NCBI GenBank assembly: GCA_963922205.1
Contig: CAWUHX010000307.1
Span: 328,852-392,851, forward strand
From: Romanomermis culicivorax
Lineage: Eukaryota > Nematoda > Enoplea > Mermithida > Mermithidae
Direction of reading: 5' to 3'
Length of the DNA stretch: 64,000 nt
Shown here: positions 61,101 through 64,000 of the stretch, piece by piece
Layout of the letters: every line of letters starts with the position of its first letter
Position numbering within the stretch: the stretch's first letter is position 1
Position numbers and translations under genes: made by a program
The notes under the pieces: model-generated
The model's input: the letters and a program-made list of their open reading frames with translations, nothing else
Told to the model about the DNA's origin: nothing
The model's database searches: none

Positions 61101-64000
61101 CGGTAACCCACACCACGTCGCTGCCGCCTACGGCCCCGACGTCGGCTCCGGTTCCTGCGGTCCAACAGCCGCATATGATCATCACCACCAAACCGGTCCT
61201 TGGAGTTCCGTTGCCACCAAGTTCCGCGCCAGCAATCAAACCCCGGTTGCCTAGCGAGGCTAAGCGCTTGCCGAACTATACGCGTTTCCGTACTACCGAT
61301 AAGCCGCACGCTGTTACGATTGCCACGCCGGGCTATCCGCCACATATTGACCCGGCCGTTGAGTTTTTCTCGCCGCGCACGATGCACGAGATGGTGCTGA
61401 TCAATTTTTTCGGGCGCCTCCGCATTCACATCATTATGCCGGTGCACATACGCGCCACGAACGCTTCACTGGCGTTGTACCAATATTTCCGCGACCACTA
61501 CCGCCCCTCGTACGTAGAACAGCAACCACCGATCTCGCACGCCGTTGCCACGGTAATATTGAAATGGGTCGCCAGTCTTTGGGCCGAGGAGCTCGGCGTC
61601 GTTGACGCCGTTCACACCGCCCATTTGACGCTTTTTCTCTACGAAGCTCGCGGCCTGGACAATCCTTCGTGCCTGCTCCAAGCCTACAACACCGCTGTCG
61701 GACTCATCGACAGCTGGATGGCTTACCCAGACTACGCACCGTTTCCACAGCCGCCCGAACTCGCCGACATCCGAAAACTTTATTTACAATACCATAGCGA
61801 GACGGATCGCCCCGCGCCCGTGCTGCGTCGGCACGATTTCTCTGCCCGGTGGAATCTTTTACCACCGCGACCGTTGCCGCCAACAGGGACGCCGTCCGAC
61901 AAACCGTCGTTAATCGCGACTCAGTTACCAACGCCAGGCGTTAACCCGCTATCGCCGCTCCCGCCTCAAACGTCAACTTCGTCGTCTCGCCGCCGGGATA
62001 CCTCTGACTACGGTCGATCCCGCTATTCTCGCAGCTACCGCTTTGACGGCCACGAAGATCCATACGATCCCCACGGCTACCACATCGAACGCCAACGAGA
62101 AAGAGAAAGAGAAAGAGAACGAGAACGAGACCGCCGCGATCCGCCACGAAACCACCGTTCAGCGTCCGACACTCGTTATCGCCGCCGCCACTGATCACGA
62201 GCTTTTGTACAGTAACTTCTACTTCTTTTTCGTTTTTGTCGTTTTCTTTTAACCTCATTTTCACACCGGTTGTTTATTTTCTAATCTCGTTCGTGCTTTA
62301 TTATTTTGTACTAGTGATCCCAGCGCACGTGCAGCCGACGCTGCAAACACACAGTAAGTTGACCGCCGGTGACCCGCTACACGCCCCCACTTGCCCCGTC
62401 TTTGTTCGTACACTTCGCCGCCGGGCTTATGGACGCAGCCCCAAAAATCGGCTCAAACTACCCCAACAACTCCGCCGGCCCCGCTGTGTGACGCCGAAGA
62501 CTCTTCGGCAACCCCGGCGACGGCCTGTAGTGGCGGAGCCCTTCCCCTTGCACGTTCTTTTCGGTATTTCTTGACGATCGCTTAGGGCGATCTACTGCAA
62601 GGGGGGAGGGGTGTTGTAGTGTGTTTTCCGCCGATTTTTTATTATTTGTCAAATTACGTCATAGGCCCGCAGGTGGCAAGTGGAGAGAGCAACGCGGACC
62701 ACCAGTGGCCATCTTACTGTAGCGCACGTCGGTACGCGTGCGCTGGTCTCTCTCTGTTCATTGTTCGTTACGTATATTTTACGTGTATTGTTATTTTTCT
62801 TTACTAGTTGTGTGCCCCGCCGGCCACCACTAGCACGCATTAGCCGCCTCCCACCACGCCTTTTTCGTCTTTGCTCGCCCGTGCGTGGGAGTAGATTTGT
62901 TATTATCATTTTATTTTCGTCTCGCCCATAACGTTTTGGTCACGTAAGTTTCGTACGTTTTTGTATAATAATAAATAGGTAGGAGAGTCCCTTTATTTTA
63001 GTAAGTGAGAAAAGAAGGGAGACAATTAAAGAAACTAAGTTTTCTTTAATTGTTGGGCTAATTACTGTCGGGGTTTAAGTACTAGTAATTAAGTAATCGG
63101 GTAGACGTGGGCGTGGGACGCACGTACATTAAGGCCGCAACCTTGGAATCCCAATCCTGCATCACACCGCATCACCCCGACCGCAAAACAAGATATAACA
63201 ATCATTTTCTATCGATACCATCTCGACTGAGAAATATTGCAGTATGTGAATTAAGGAACGCTTGCGGGCGGCGGTAATGGCTCGTTTCGAACGTTTGTAT
63301 AACTCTTACGAAGAAACCTTATCCAGAGCAAGCAGGTTACAACCGAGAGAAGAACGTAACGTTTCATCAGACGAAAAACAGACGGCGGCAAATAGACCGG
63401 CGGATTTACGCTGGAGCGGCACGGTAATCAAACTCAGGTGGAGCGGGGCCGAAAACTATCCAATCAAAGAAATGTTTTGGTAGAAAAATCCCATGAATTT
63501 CATCTGTTCCAGCTTCCTTGATACATTTTTTTAGCATGGGACGCTGATATGTTCTACTGTCTTTTCTTCAGGCTCCTCAACGCGACGCCCCAATCAAAGA
63601 TAGGAAGTTATTGATCGTATTAGGTAATTGCGATTATACCCTAAGATTTTCTATACCGCTGTGCGTCGACAGACTGAAAAGTTTAGGCGGGAAATTCTCG
63701 GACCAACTGAGGGAAGTGAGTCCTGAGTTTTAAATGTTTGATGTCTATTTTATGCAGTCTTCGCCTCCCATTTGTCTAGCGATGCATTCCTACTTACATC
63801 AATTTACGATCTGTGCTGTTGAAAATGTATATTTCTGCGAAATGCGCGCCGTTTTCGGCGCTGACCCAATCTTACCACTACGATATACATAAGGAATCAT
63901 TATTAGGTAAGTGAAATTCATCAAAAATTACGGTATGAAACGCCGTTATTTCGCACAAATTTTCTCGAATAACTTGAGACTTGACATTGCATTTGCTTCG
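27842..64000 (+). CDS. EXOC2: Exocyst subunit Sec5 / EXOC2 (18 exons, 3' end outside window)
   Basis: Sec5 is a subunit of the exocyst, which tethers secretory vesicles to the plasma membrane and binds the GTPase Ral. Exons: 27842-27968, 28025-28198, 30994-31120, 31186-31299, 31361-31488, 31685-31911, 40375-40456, 40733-40835, 41007-41119, 41473-41523, 41582-41730, 46622-46760, 48090-48309, 48374-48495, 48666-48841, 63256-63423, 63572-63715, 63780-63906. All are bounded by GT/AG and joined in phase, giving about 830 codons; vertebrate Sec5 has about 920. The N-terminus is an IPT/TIG Ral-binding domain ([28 protein letters not shown]). It is followed by diagnostic blocks such as [19 protein letters not shown]-like MPSTLDEQ and LLIVLGNC. 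The start was chosen at the ATG just before the IPT domain. Exon 13's left edge is the least certain (48090 or 48122). Introns 2, 6, 11 and 15 are swollen by transposons. Confidence 0.9.
28199..30993 (+). other. EXOC2 intron 2
   Basis: 2.8 kb, AT-rich. I see only unclassified repeats, such as GGGGTAATACCCC near 29090 and AGTAAGTCATTTTTACCAGAG near 29510. An open frame at 30110-30463 has no recognisable domain and is not called as a gene. Confidence 0.5.
30994..31911 (+). CDS. EXOC2: EXOC2 exons 3-6: linker and start of the helical rod
   Basis: Four exons separated by introns of 61-196 bp. Exon 3 (30994-31120) contains SAVWVDE, a signature just after the IPT domain. Exon 4 (31186-31299) has the segment ending [12 protein letters not shown], and exon 5 (31361-31488) continues SLEELK. 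Exon 6 (31685-31911) holds the helical [17 protein letters not shown] and [11 protein letters not shown] blocks, the strongest Sec5 match in the window. Each junction restores the frame (phases 1, 2, 2, 1, 0). Confidence 0.9.
33214..35430. mobile_element. MITE with AGGCCGATGTATA ends (second copy), split by a solo LTR
   Basis: TAA flanks both ends (33211-33213 and 35431-35433). Subterminal sequence matches the 7349-8193 element but in opposite orientation. The TCCTGATCC/GGATCAGGA words recur on both sides. Its interior is almost pure A/T (33545-33750 and 34645-34880), made of AAATTTTAAATTTT-type runs. A solo LTR lies in the middle. Confidence 0.8.
33753..34642 (-). repeat. Solo LTR of the old Ty3-type family
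   Basis: 890 bp, minus orientation relative to the LTRs at 1276-2169 and 6443-7311. It starts TGTAACGATCAG and ends AGGTACGTTACA on the plus strand. TAAA flanks both sides (33749-33752 and 34643-34646), a 4-bp target duplication. No internal region is present, so it is the product of LTR-LTR recombination. Confidence 0.85.
36428..38815. mobile_element. TA-target MITE with GTTAACTCG words
   Basis: The ends AGAGTGCTAAC (left) and GTTAACGCTAACGCTCT (right) are imperfect inverted repeats flanked by TA (36426-36427 and 38816-38817), as in Tc1/mariner-type elements. Both subterminal regions repeat GTTAACTCG, GTTAACGCG and related words (36440-36560 and 38660-38810). No transposase frame is seen. 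A MITE of another family is nested at 37933-38346. Confidence 0.65.
37933..38346. mobile_element. 414-bp MITE, CATACATGTAA family, perfect 8-bp target duplication
   Basis: The ends are CATACATGTAATTGAGG and GGCTCCGTTACATGTATG. GATCAGAT flanks both sides (37925-37932 and 38347-38354). It contains the words CATATGG and GGCTAGCC and the hairpin word at 38160-38172. It is inverted relative to the copy at 42311-42676. Confidence 0.85.
38826..39800. repeat. Word-dense repeat: GGACGCCAAGTT array
   Basis: The word GGACGCCAAGTTRGGA is repeated about ten times at 39540-39800, including two copies of a longer unit with the shared segment ATATAGCATTGGACGC. The complement AACTTGGCGTCC appears at about 38833. 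Opposite-orientation words at two ends suggest a MITE, but no target duplication was found. Confidence 0.5.
39930..40260. repeat. Word-dense repeats: TTCCGNCGGAA-type and GGAACCGG-type
   Basis: At 39950-40115 the words CGGAAGGGAA, TTTCCGACCG and CCTTCCGTCGGAAAGG recur in both orientations. At 40165-40260 GGAACCGG-type words recur (GGAACTGGAACCG, GGGAACCGG). Both look like MITE fragments just upstream of exon 7. Confidence 0.4.
40375..41730 (+). CDS. EXOC2: EXOC2 exons 7-11
   Basis: Exons 40375-40456, 40733-40835, 41007-41119, 41473-41523 and 41582-41730. Recognisable Sec5 blocks are [14 protein letters not shown] (exon 7), [11 protein letters not shown] with [10 protein letters not shown] (exon 8), the Trp-containing [13 protein letters not shown] (exon 9), a short acidic exon 10 (YDDDSDDEQ), and [13 protein letters not shown] (exon 11). 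Introns are short (59-353 bp). All five junctions restore the frame, and acceptors are often AAG or TAG rather than CAG. Confidence 0.88.
42311..42676. mobile_element. 366-bp MITE, CATACATGTAA family, perfect 8-bp target duplication
   Basis: The ends are CATACATGTAACGGAGCC and CCAATTTCATGTATG; ATTAGAAG flanks both sides (42303-42310 and 42677-42684). A one-mismatch copy of the hairpin word lies at 42460-42472. It lies in EXOC2 intron 11. Confidence 0.85.
42763..44040. repeat. Broken copy of the CATACATGTAA family, split by another MITE
   Basis: The left part (42763-42839) and right part (43842-44040) resemble the left and right parts of the 414-bp MITE at 37933-38346, interrupted by the element 42848-43833. 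The right end is not intact. A degenerate hairpin word is at 44008-44020. Confidence 0.55.
42848..43833. mobile_element. Long copy of the GGCCGTGCGC MITE family with three hairpin words
   Basis: The ends are CATGGCCGTGCGCA and TGCGCTCGGCC. The flanks are CCCACAGG (42840-42847) and CTCACAGG (43834-43841), 7 of 8 matching. Near the left end a long G tract meets a long C tract (about 42863-42897), able to form a hairpin and risky for assembly. Inside is the shared core (GCGTTTTGGTGGA, AAAAGGTCAAAA) and the hairpin word three times, at 42968, 43334 and 43455. The short copy of the family at 18439-18588 lacks all of this. Confidence 0.75.
44150..46286 (+). mobile_element. MULE DNA transposon with exact 9-bp target duplication
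   Basis: Inverted ends of at least 37 bp are partly conserved: GGGATCCCAACAACTGAGTG at the left, and the complement of GGGTCTACGACAACTGGGTG at the right, both continuing into GAAGACAATTGGGTGAA or near. AGTTATGAT flanks both sides (44141-44149 and 46287-46295). Nine-base duplications are typical of MULEs. CAATTGGGTGAA is repeated about six times on the left and its complement about five times on the right. The interior carries a decayed transposase. It sits in EXOC2 intron 11. Confidence 0.9.
44440..45890 (+). pseudogene. MULE transposase with FLYWCH zinc finger, decayed
   Basis: A FLYWCH-type finger is readable at about 44475-44670 ([21 protein letters not shown], then a stop, then HTHAPD). 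The MULE catalytic domain starts near 45138 with [20 protein letters not shown] and continues through IPFVYGLM to ILCD, directly followed by a TGA. The next frame continues [27 protein letters not shown] with the family's C-x2-H block. Stops and frame changes mean it is inactive. Within 45433-45630 a 99-bp segment is tandemly duplicated in frame. FLYWCH fingers are a known partner of MULE transposases. Confidence 0.8.
46622..46760 (+). CDS. EXOC2: EXOC2 exon 12
   Basis: Bounded by CTTCAG and GGTGAT. It opens [17 protein letters not shown], which lies where Sec5 proteins have a helical segment, and ends in a charged, poorly conserved stretch ([15 protein letters not shown]). Phase agrees with exon 11. 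The weak similarity makes this the least certain exon apart from the edge of exon 13. Confidence 0.65.
46761..48089 (+). other. EXOC2 intron 12
   Basis: 1.3 kb. A fragment with AGCACGTGTGCTAGC and CAGCACGG is near 46820, and a complete MITE lies at 47791-47977. Nothing else is recognised; a small missed exon cannot be excluded. Confidence 0.45.
47791..47977. mobile_element. 187-bp hAT-type MITE
   Basis: The ends are TAGGCCTGTTGGCAG and CTGGCTACAGGCTTA. The flanks are TGTGTCAT (47783-47790) and TGTGTCAG (47978-47985), 7 of 8 bases matching. Confidence 0.7.
48090..48841 (+). CDS. EXOC2: EXOC2 exons 13-15
   Basis: Exon 13 is 48090-48309, exon 14 is 48374-48495 and exon 15 is 48666-48841. The start of exon 13 at 48090 keeps phase with exon 12, but the acceptor at 48121 has the better pyrimidine tract and would need a different upstream phase. 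Clear Sec5 blocks are [11 protein letters not shown] (13), [19 protein letters not shown] (14) and [13 protein letters not shown] (15). Exon 15 ends at a phase-0 donor that faces the intron holding the 14-kb retrotransposon. Confidence 0.82.
49049..49637 (+). repeat. 5' LTR of the 14-kb retrotransposon
   Basis: Starts TGTTGTAG and ends TATAACA. A TATA-like stretch, GTATAATAATAAATAGG, is near 49399-49416 and overlaps a possible polyadenylation signal (AATAAA). Open frames inside the LTR occur identically in both LTRs and are not called as genes. Confidence 0.92.
49638..49773 (+). promoter_or_regulatory. Primer-binding-site candidate and gag leader
   Basis: TGGTGACCG at 49639-49647 begins one base after the LTR, the position expected for a tRNA primer site. 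TGGTGACC would pair with a tRNA 3' end GGTCACCA, as found in tRNA-Trp, but the match is short, so the primer identity is uncertain. The rest is leader up to the gag ATG at 49774. Confidence 0.5.
49774..56502 (+). CDS. Gag-pol polyprotein, Ty3-type (2242 residues, single frame)
   Basis: The start is the first ATG in the long open frame. Residues 1-400 are Pro/Ala-rich. About 400-610 is the capsid-like part. A CX2HX4HX4C knuckle lies at 696-709. The protease active site, IDTGA, has its Asp at about 942, with a later IIGTDFL flap-like block. RT spans about 1310-1500: [39 protein letters not shown], and the catalytic YIDD at 1458-1461. RNase H has its first Asp in QTDAS at 1609. Integrase has an HHCC finger (about 1895-1935) and catalytic residues Asp1949, Asp2008 and Glu2044, a D,D-35-E spacing. 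A GPF-type block (DFIGPFLI) follows near the end. All catalytic residues are present and no frameshift separates gag from pol. Order RT-RNase H-integrase defines Ty3/Metaviridae. Confidence 0.95.
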   Translation: MPTVSHTPPDFTRFPSRSSSPNAATAARCALSFDQMMLPRPSNITQSAAVPAVSLPPHNPPLSNFSTPALDGTAQPQAPLIPATAATNNSQTPRFGHQNTHATAENRLNAPPASQMPPPPAPARSNDDQIVARTDSSESFVNIEPPQAPAATRASTNDHRSSLAIANANEVQNFRIEARDALEQLNTAAARITNNVPTVQTIDQIIGAVSDQFQAQQLRVQREIQEQTKATNARFAALAEQMQQLISTTAAATHARNPPTPRPPPVSSRFHGEETRDVYIPNETLRETEPAPVFGRLPNQVKPKAPSTDTLYNNEFARSTRADDDLHRSALQRRPPPAANQFGFSDYPPDDYYEHPHPRYDMPRTSHREEDSRIKTIVDNMHPLIIDGAATNKRLLRFFIRLENEFGYDASNHVKMSALRRLTRDTPSDMIQDMTRYEDAKHLLMFQLAPDCNPMTLKRELASITPEAGEEPAAFLSKVMTYVQLLYQHEDQTFRHKQVIDTFLTKMPVFYQLTIGEQAKGFTNVQQLADAVAKARSVLNATKAEIGTAERPILVNQADQDPPPPKSPQPFDRRFERRRSMDRPQNRYRERSPSMDRRTQNTGMQPNKFVSFQPQAIEPPPPQPPRTEMLLEQLIQRYDRDYEERKSRQRPEETVPNNRQQSPRHPSQNREPYANRFDRSASRDRARPAQPTGLWCDAHKSRTHNTEDCVWLKRQNAQQQARTEPNRSNYAAQPRQVDFRNNSNDVHGQRDWRPRRGGPPQRGANYARGARNHFYEGNPIQRPNDFVQNTYAVYPNHQFPAPWEQHIHYNAVPAPYVTTPTDSSRASSQSSEMQITLPALPAPNTAPAPALETRINNHSTSAANMVVPSKEIASAAPIVSPGIVRWNATGRAFQDPCHIRSSVCQIDNLTPSSKSFVRKYASTRAFQIPIKIGAVKAHALIDTGAQCSVLSSGLVKRAFDKQSLQLPICGKIKVADGAVVNAHGPVVVTMESAFGEHMIKCVILDDDGNDQFIIGTDFLAHPDIHAILNFKDNYIEIQDVKLPLKVIASIRPQTELFLNAANDNVLEEIPEDERVSCYDDKSDIFSQPEEIEVEQPSRQAQPGPHQPPPRRLEVTELAEPIFLVAQASISISPHCQQWVKSSVFPTTSATVPDVIVQPLATDNVAAELPVETAVVNITNGHCPLLFINNTPNSIKLRPNQLIAMAKHTLEYSETHADCQIATAAADRDLTDHEPAALDKSFPGNTAQQKLEYALNKMTEKTYVSTAQKERALKMLRQHRDVFSLPGDKPTITSELTVSIDTGTAKPVSRHYYRAAMEQRPIVRRHIQEMLDNDFIEPSRSPWAAPLFLVKKKDGSWRPVVDYRGINDVTPSDKFPIPRIDDYLDAMGHAKFFTTLDLKAGYWQVPLDVDSRDKTTFICQEGLFRFKVLPFGLKNAPAEFQRLLERILRPYIWKICLVYIDDIIIFSNSFEEHLEHLQIVFDALRAANLTLRPDKCEFLPPQVKFLGHLLSARGIAADPEKVKAIADYEFPKTKKGMQSFLGLVQWCKRFIPNLATLSSPLYGLLRKDAQYFATDEHHAAFKGIKTALTSSPFLRYPVYDGKAQFIIQTDASTTAIGAILYQENENDQWVIAYNSRVLTDAETRYSTTERECLAIVYGFRMYRHYVYGQKVIVRTDHKPLEWLKDEKHRNSRLQRFAISLQDYDYKVEYVKGKDNACADFLSRKDDRDKCPIQNAENLTAKIFRENFHPAGATTETDLTVPETRPAVAPLFTEVDAEINAITRAMTRKTISSPTLSNSMPKDADHEPPPAEAITIAAHEHVLKAQAADPAITKIIASLKTDNAAKHPPIFFLEDQLLYRHIKDVKQLVVPASLVDQTLHQFHGAKILNHQGTNRTLAAIKAHFWWPRMEEDVRDWIKTCKICQLTTPRTSPPPPLLPIQPKHPFEIVATDIVNISPVGEKRPYVIVFQDYFTKFVSAHPIPDQKASTIVECFINNVVLTHGSPLVLLSDQGGCFTSKLMQDICELLKIRKVKTTAYHPQCNGMVERFNQTLIAQLKKYTADDPDNWERYLPYAVFAYNATPHTATRHSPFSLLRGYEPRITFDYDCARRLTLPLNYDAYQHILTQAQLKMHEKIKANLDAAAAASKEYFDRKARRRDFAVNDLVLLTNTRKANKIQPDFIGPFLITDASRAAENVVTIDALDAPGRPQTVSITRLKPFIPRPAKNTFDNEEGGPRTPHTSRRQ
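56503..57009 (+). other. Junction between pol and the downstream genes, with possible splice sites
   Basis: A small frame, 56585-56824 (79 codons, starting MATSITSND), has no recognised domain. Its end overlaps a donor-like AAAG-GTTGAT at 56819-56825. T-rich DNA follows with acceptor-like CACCTTTCAG ending at 56915 and TTTTCCAG near 56980. A spliced subgenomic mRNA for the downstream frames would need such sites; whether they are used cannot be told. Confidence 0.35.
57010..57438 (+). CDS. Small frame with a PPPY motif
   Basis: 142 codons from the ATG at 57010. Residues 13-18 read NDPPPY. PPxY motifs recruit Nedd4-type ubiquitin ligases and act as late-budding domains in many retroviral structural proteins. 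After residue 47 (LSFACDG) a donor-like GTATTT and a T-rich stretch ending CTGTAG near 57226 suggest an internal intron, so the real product may be shorter or spliced to a downstream exon. The rest shows no known domain. Position between pol and the exonuclease frame and the G+C-rich codon use argue that it is real; function is inference. Confidence 0.45.
   Translation: MATPSTASSSTANDPPPYRESINVNERYVRWAERQPHQNDLSFACDGIFSFYAFAAYTCMFFAWDPMSISPSVVLGQSSMVSRRDLVIVKLWPSQSTTGRCLDLRIPQLSLSRYRSPIQLSTCAHQGDIAAQANAASKHMSF
57500..62194 (+). CDS. DEDDy 3'-5' exonuclease-like protein, 1564 residues, retrotransposon-encoded
   Basis: The N-terminal 290 residues show the exonuclease motifs of the WRN/RNase D (DNA_pol_A_exo1) family. 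Exo I is VGFDTES (Asp81, Glu83). Exo II is [10 protein letters not shown] (probably Asp156). Exo III is [20 protein letters not shown], with Tyr258 and Asp262 in the YxxxD spacing of the DEDDy class. These four acidic residues would bind two metal ions and remove nucleotides from 3' ends. A Lys-rich nuclear-localisation-like stretch lies near 395-405. Residues about 700-1000 are Pro/Ala-rich. About 1000-1120 is Arg/Ser/Glu-rich. A probably folded helical region spans about 1285-1440 ([30 protein letters not shown]). The C-terminus is RS/RE-rich. It replaces an env gene in position. No membrane span or signal peptide is evident. I do not know this as a standard Ty3 component. Confidence 0.8.
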   Translation: MSFIRRGVPCVTDEYHIRSCLENNVKRLTRVADLESWYISMYARPPNVLPPPIFLSPGSLGQALAVQPTPNFRGYTLVGFDTESISAADFKQFQCTVQMPADLTASSYPRYVQLAFPNGTMFIFETFTATPEDWTALFALVDGDHTIVVSFDGADDWAGIYALLGTQFRTDRQKKNKDPVVKAIHFDAYRVIRNIDISPSLYELARRIGFFPEKRTLKATVSAMWALDVSKLTLRFPHALRFFNNPATSFLQSDVLAYAALDAYYPLLLFLAFGRYGFIPEVYNAPALFPHDSLDAAEIDHLAEYVIATFHNVALSDVLPPDYANRIYPTTSQVALPAIMRDEVLSAYKFFMYDCTSSDHGRSFCLGTVPNGFKDVKSLTRTTHPKLLPVPKVPKKKKKKQKDEWNKSPDVSDDEDPALKPQSVFDDPKRLQAAVTSAMKSNLTHRIIELLNFPLSPIYKLAVRDRMPYNDPNLRPLPHEVEDLWTERVAADQPLRERTYNGTHYRYHPSTILNFLQVDGEWFRKLTTFMPLAALLASPCSAAEYAWVNDVLLRHAQSMTPDTRAVFYECMWYRSDGNPNSLLTTWMNRIPEREPSFSADSSTFICNRFALRPIVFDENFHMETSVEEVEIDENDYTANPHSRFHFYSTFIALIDHQNRLSFPAPVYAYPMPTTASVHTLTAEELLDRPTDVEVEPADDELLETPIFDLNIAKLPPSTDVSALPMVPAPSDITATATQINDFLKLTLDEISNIAPAPMDESTPVQPAAIDSETMTSEQMLTDIPEESMVDQSTSMDVASMEPAAAPITTAPAVDPRIYLVTPAVLPGPPLIATVAAARYSAPVRFSQQFISAPQWDALAAALTAHHFPPPPPGMLFPEHQWKDFPESLKEQIQQILVPQPTLIAPAPQVPQMAPAMAQPVTQLPAPLPPPVISQPQAISQPPQSAILPPPTAPVDVQTPQAPSTSVPALDRYGNPIRRPGRYEHSIKRKQQLQDESAYRKSHKTKTSDEPSTRRTPPPSTSRAERGRTPSERTTRRREQRDKQRTREEAERSSHATSTPKPKRDSSKTHHESHSRDDRHRKETKHTPATGRDSRQHERRDDAPPHRTQSEQTRKVHTTGFYEEHYRHGFRRSPTKLTDYISPLHRDAEIQRRLEALKNPPKDEFKTPLPPPPMDVEPAKPSTTPTVTSQPPTAPTTAISTTVTHTTSLPPTAPTSAPVPAVQQPHMIITTKPVLGVPLPPSSAPAIKPRLPSEAKRLPNYTRFRTTDKPHAVTIATPGYPPHIDPAVEFFSPRTMHEMVLINFFGRLRIHIIMPVHIRATNASLALYQYFRDHYRPSYVEQQPPISHAVATVILKWVASLWAEELGVVDAVHTAHLTLFLYEARGLDNPSCLLQAYNTAVGLIDSWMAYPDYAPFPQPPELADIRKLYLQYHSETDRPAPVLRRHDFSARWNLLPPRPLPPTGTPSDKPSLIATQLPTPGVNPLSPLPPQTSTSSSRRRDTSDYGRSRYSRSYRFDGHEDPYDPHGYHIERQRERERERERERDRRDPPRNHRSASDTRYRRRH
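62195..62598 (+). other. Non-coding tail of the 14-kb retrotransposon
   Basis: A T-rich stretch follows the exonuclease stop codon, then G+C-rich DNA up to the purine tract. Short open frames here (for example 62236-62574) show no domain and are not called as genes. Confidence 0.5.
62599..62611 (+). promoter_or_regulatory. Polypurine tract of the 14-kb retrotransposon
   Basis: AAGGGGGGAGGGG directly before the 3' LTR, the expected primer for plus-strand DNA synthesis. Confidence 0.85.
62612..63200 (+). repeat. 3' LTR of the 14-kb retrotransposon
   Basis: Same 589-bp sequence as 49049-49637; I saw no difference on direct reading. It is followed by ATCA, the second copy of the target duplication. 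Confidence 0.92.
63256..63906 (+). CDS. EXOC2: EXOC2 exons 16-18
   Basis: Exon 16 (63256-63423) begins after AATTAAG only 55 bp downstream of the retrotransposon and reads [20 protein letters not shown]. Exon 17 (63572-63715) contains [16 protein letters not shown], matching the LLIVLSNC block of Sec5. Exon 18 (63780-63906) contains [20 protein letters not shown], aligned with the region before the Sec5 C-terminal domain. Phases are 0, 0 and 1. For exon 16 the donor at 63424 (GTAATC) was chosen because it restores the frame; the later GTAGAA at 63480 does not. The last coding exons lie beyond the window. Confidence 0.85.

Larger units (their letters stand above)
49049..63200 (+). mobile_element. 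Complete 14.15-kb Ty3-type LTR retrotransposon carrying a DEDDy exonuclease gene
   Basis: Two LTRs of 589 bp (49049-49637 and 62612-63200) appear identical on direct reading. ATCA flanks both ends (49045-49048 and 63201-63204), a 4-bp target duplication. A primer-binding-like site follows the 5' LTR and a purine tract precedes the 3' LTR. The order is LTR, gag-pol (one frame), small frames, a 1564-codon exonuclease frame, LTR. The element is clearly richer in G+C (many GCC, CGC and GAC codons) than the surrounding AT-rich DNA. Identical LTRs and intact frames point to a very recent insertion. It lies in sense orientation in EXOC2 intron 15; without it that intron would be about 260 bp. Confidence 0.92.

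Noticed and set aside
62236-62574. Envelope-like frame with a hydrophobic start at the 3' end of the young element
   Set aside because: The hydrophobic part is T-rich non-coding sequence after the exonuclease stop; no glycoprotein features follow.
57085-62600. Many overlapping frames on both strands within the young element
   Set aside because: They are shadows of the long G+C-rich gag-pol and exonuclease frames, which have the domains and the codon bias.
1-64000. tRNA and rRNA genes
   Set aside because: I saw no cloverleaf-consistent sequence with A and B boxes and no rRNA core; a covariance search would be needed to exclude decayed copies.

Overview
This is nuclear DNA from an animal, very probably an invertebrate. 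The evidence is a many-exon exocyst gene with GT-AG introns, AT-rich intergenic DNA, Ty3-type LTR retroelements, a LINE remnant and several DNA-transposon superfamilies (hAT, pogo, MULE, PIF/Harbinger-like). No prokaryotic gene organisation is present. I cannot name the phylum from sequence alone. Two host genes can be supported. The first is a small two-exon minus-strand gene (12151 down to 9119) predicted to encode a 187-residue secreted-then-anchored single-pass membrane protein. The second is the exocyst subunit Sec5/EXOC2 on the plus strand, starting at 27842 and running off the right edge. Eighteen exons of Sec5 are recognisable, about 830 codons, and nearly all exon phases join exactly. 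Everything else is mostly transposon. Layout: 1-7311 is an old, decayed Ty3-type element in a tandem LTR-internal-LTR arrangement, with pieces of gag, protease, RT, RNase H and an intact integrase frame. 7349-8193 is a MITE with TAA target duplications. 9119-12151 is the small membrane-protein gene. 12440-18934 is a 6.5-kb hAT element with a perfect 8-bp target duplication, carrying a nested pogo element. 19099-22326 is a three-deep nest of hAT-type elements, each with a perfect 8-bp duplication. 23385-24000 is a LINE endonuclease remnant, followed by another hAT-type MITE to 25673. 27842-64000 is Sec5. Its introns hold a second MITE containing a solo LTR (intron 6), a TA-target MITE, several short MITE families, a MULE with a FLYWCH-type transposase (intron 11), and a complete 14.15-kb Ty3-type retrotransposon (intron 15). 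That retrotransposon (49049-63200) is the most interesting object. Its 589-bp LTRs appear identical, it has a 4-bp target duplication, and its 2242-residue gag-pol frame is uninterrupted. Downstream of pol, where an envelope gene might sit, lies a 1564-residue frame. The N-terminus of that protein shows the motifs of a DEDDy 3'-5' exonuclease (WRN/RNase D type), followed by a long proline-rich and Arg/Ser/Glu-rich region. A small upstream frame carries a PPPY motif. Repeat biology is the second theme. A GC-rich hairpin word (CCGGCGC, 3-nt loop, GCGCCGG) occurs about twelve times between 16 and 44 kb, inside elements with different termini. Many MITE families here are each dense in their own short self-complementary word. 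All homology statements come from reading motifs by eye; no database search was possible.
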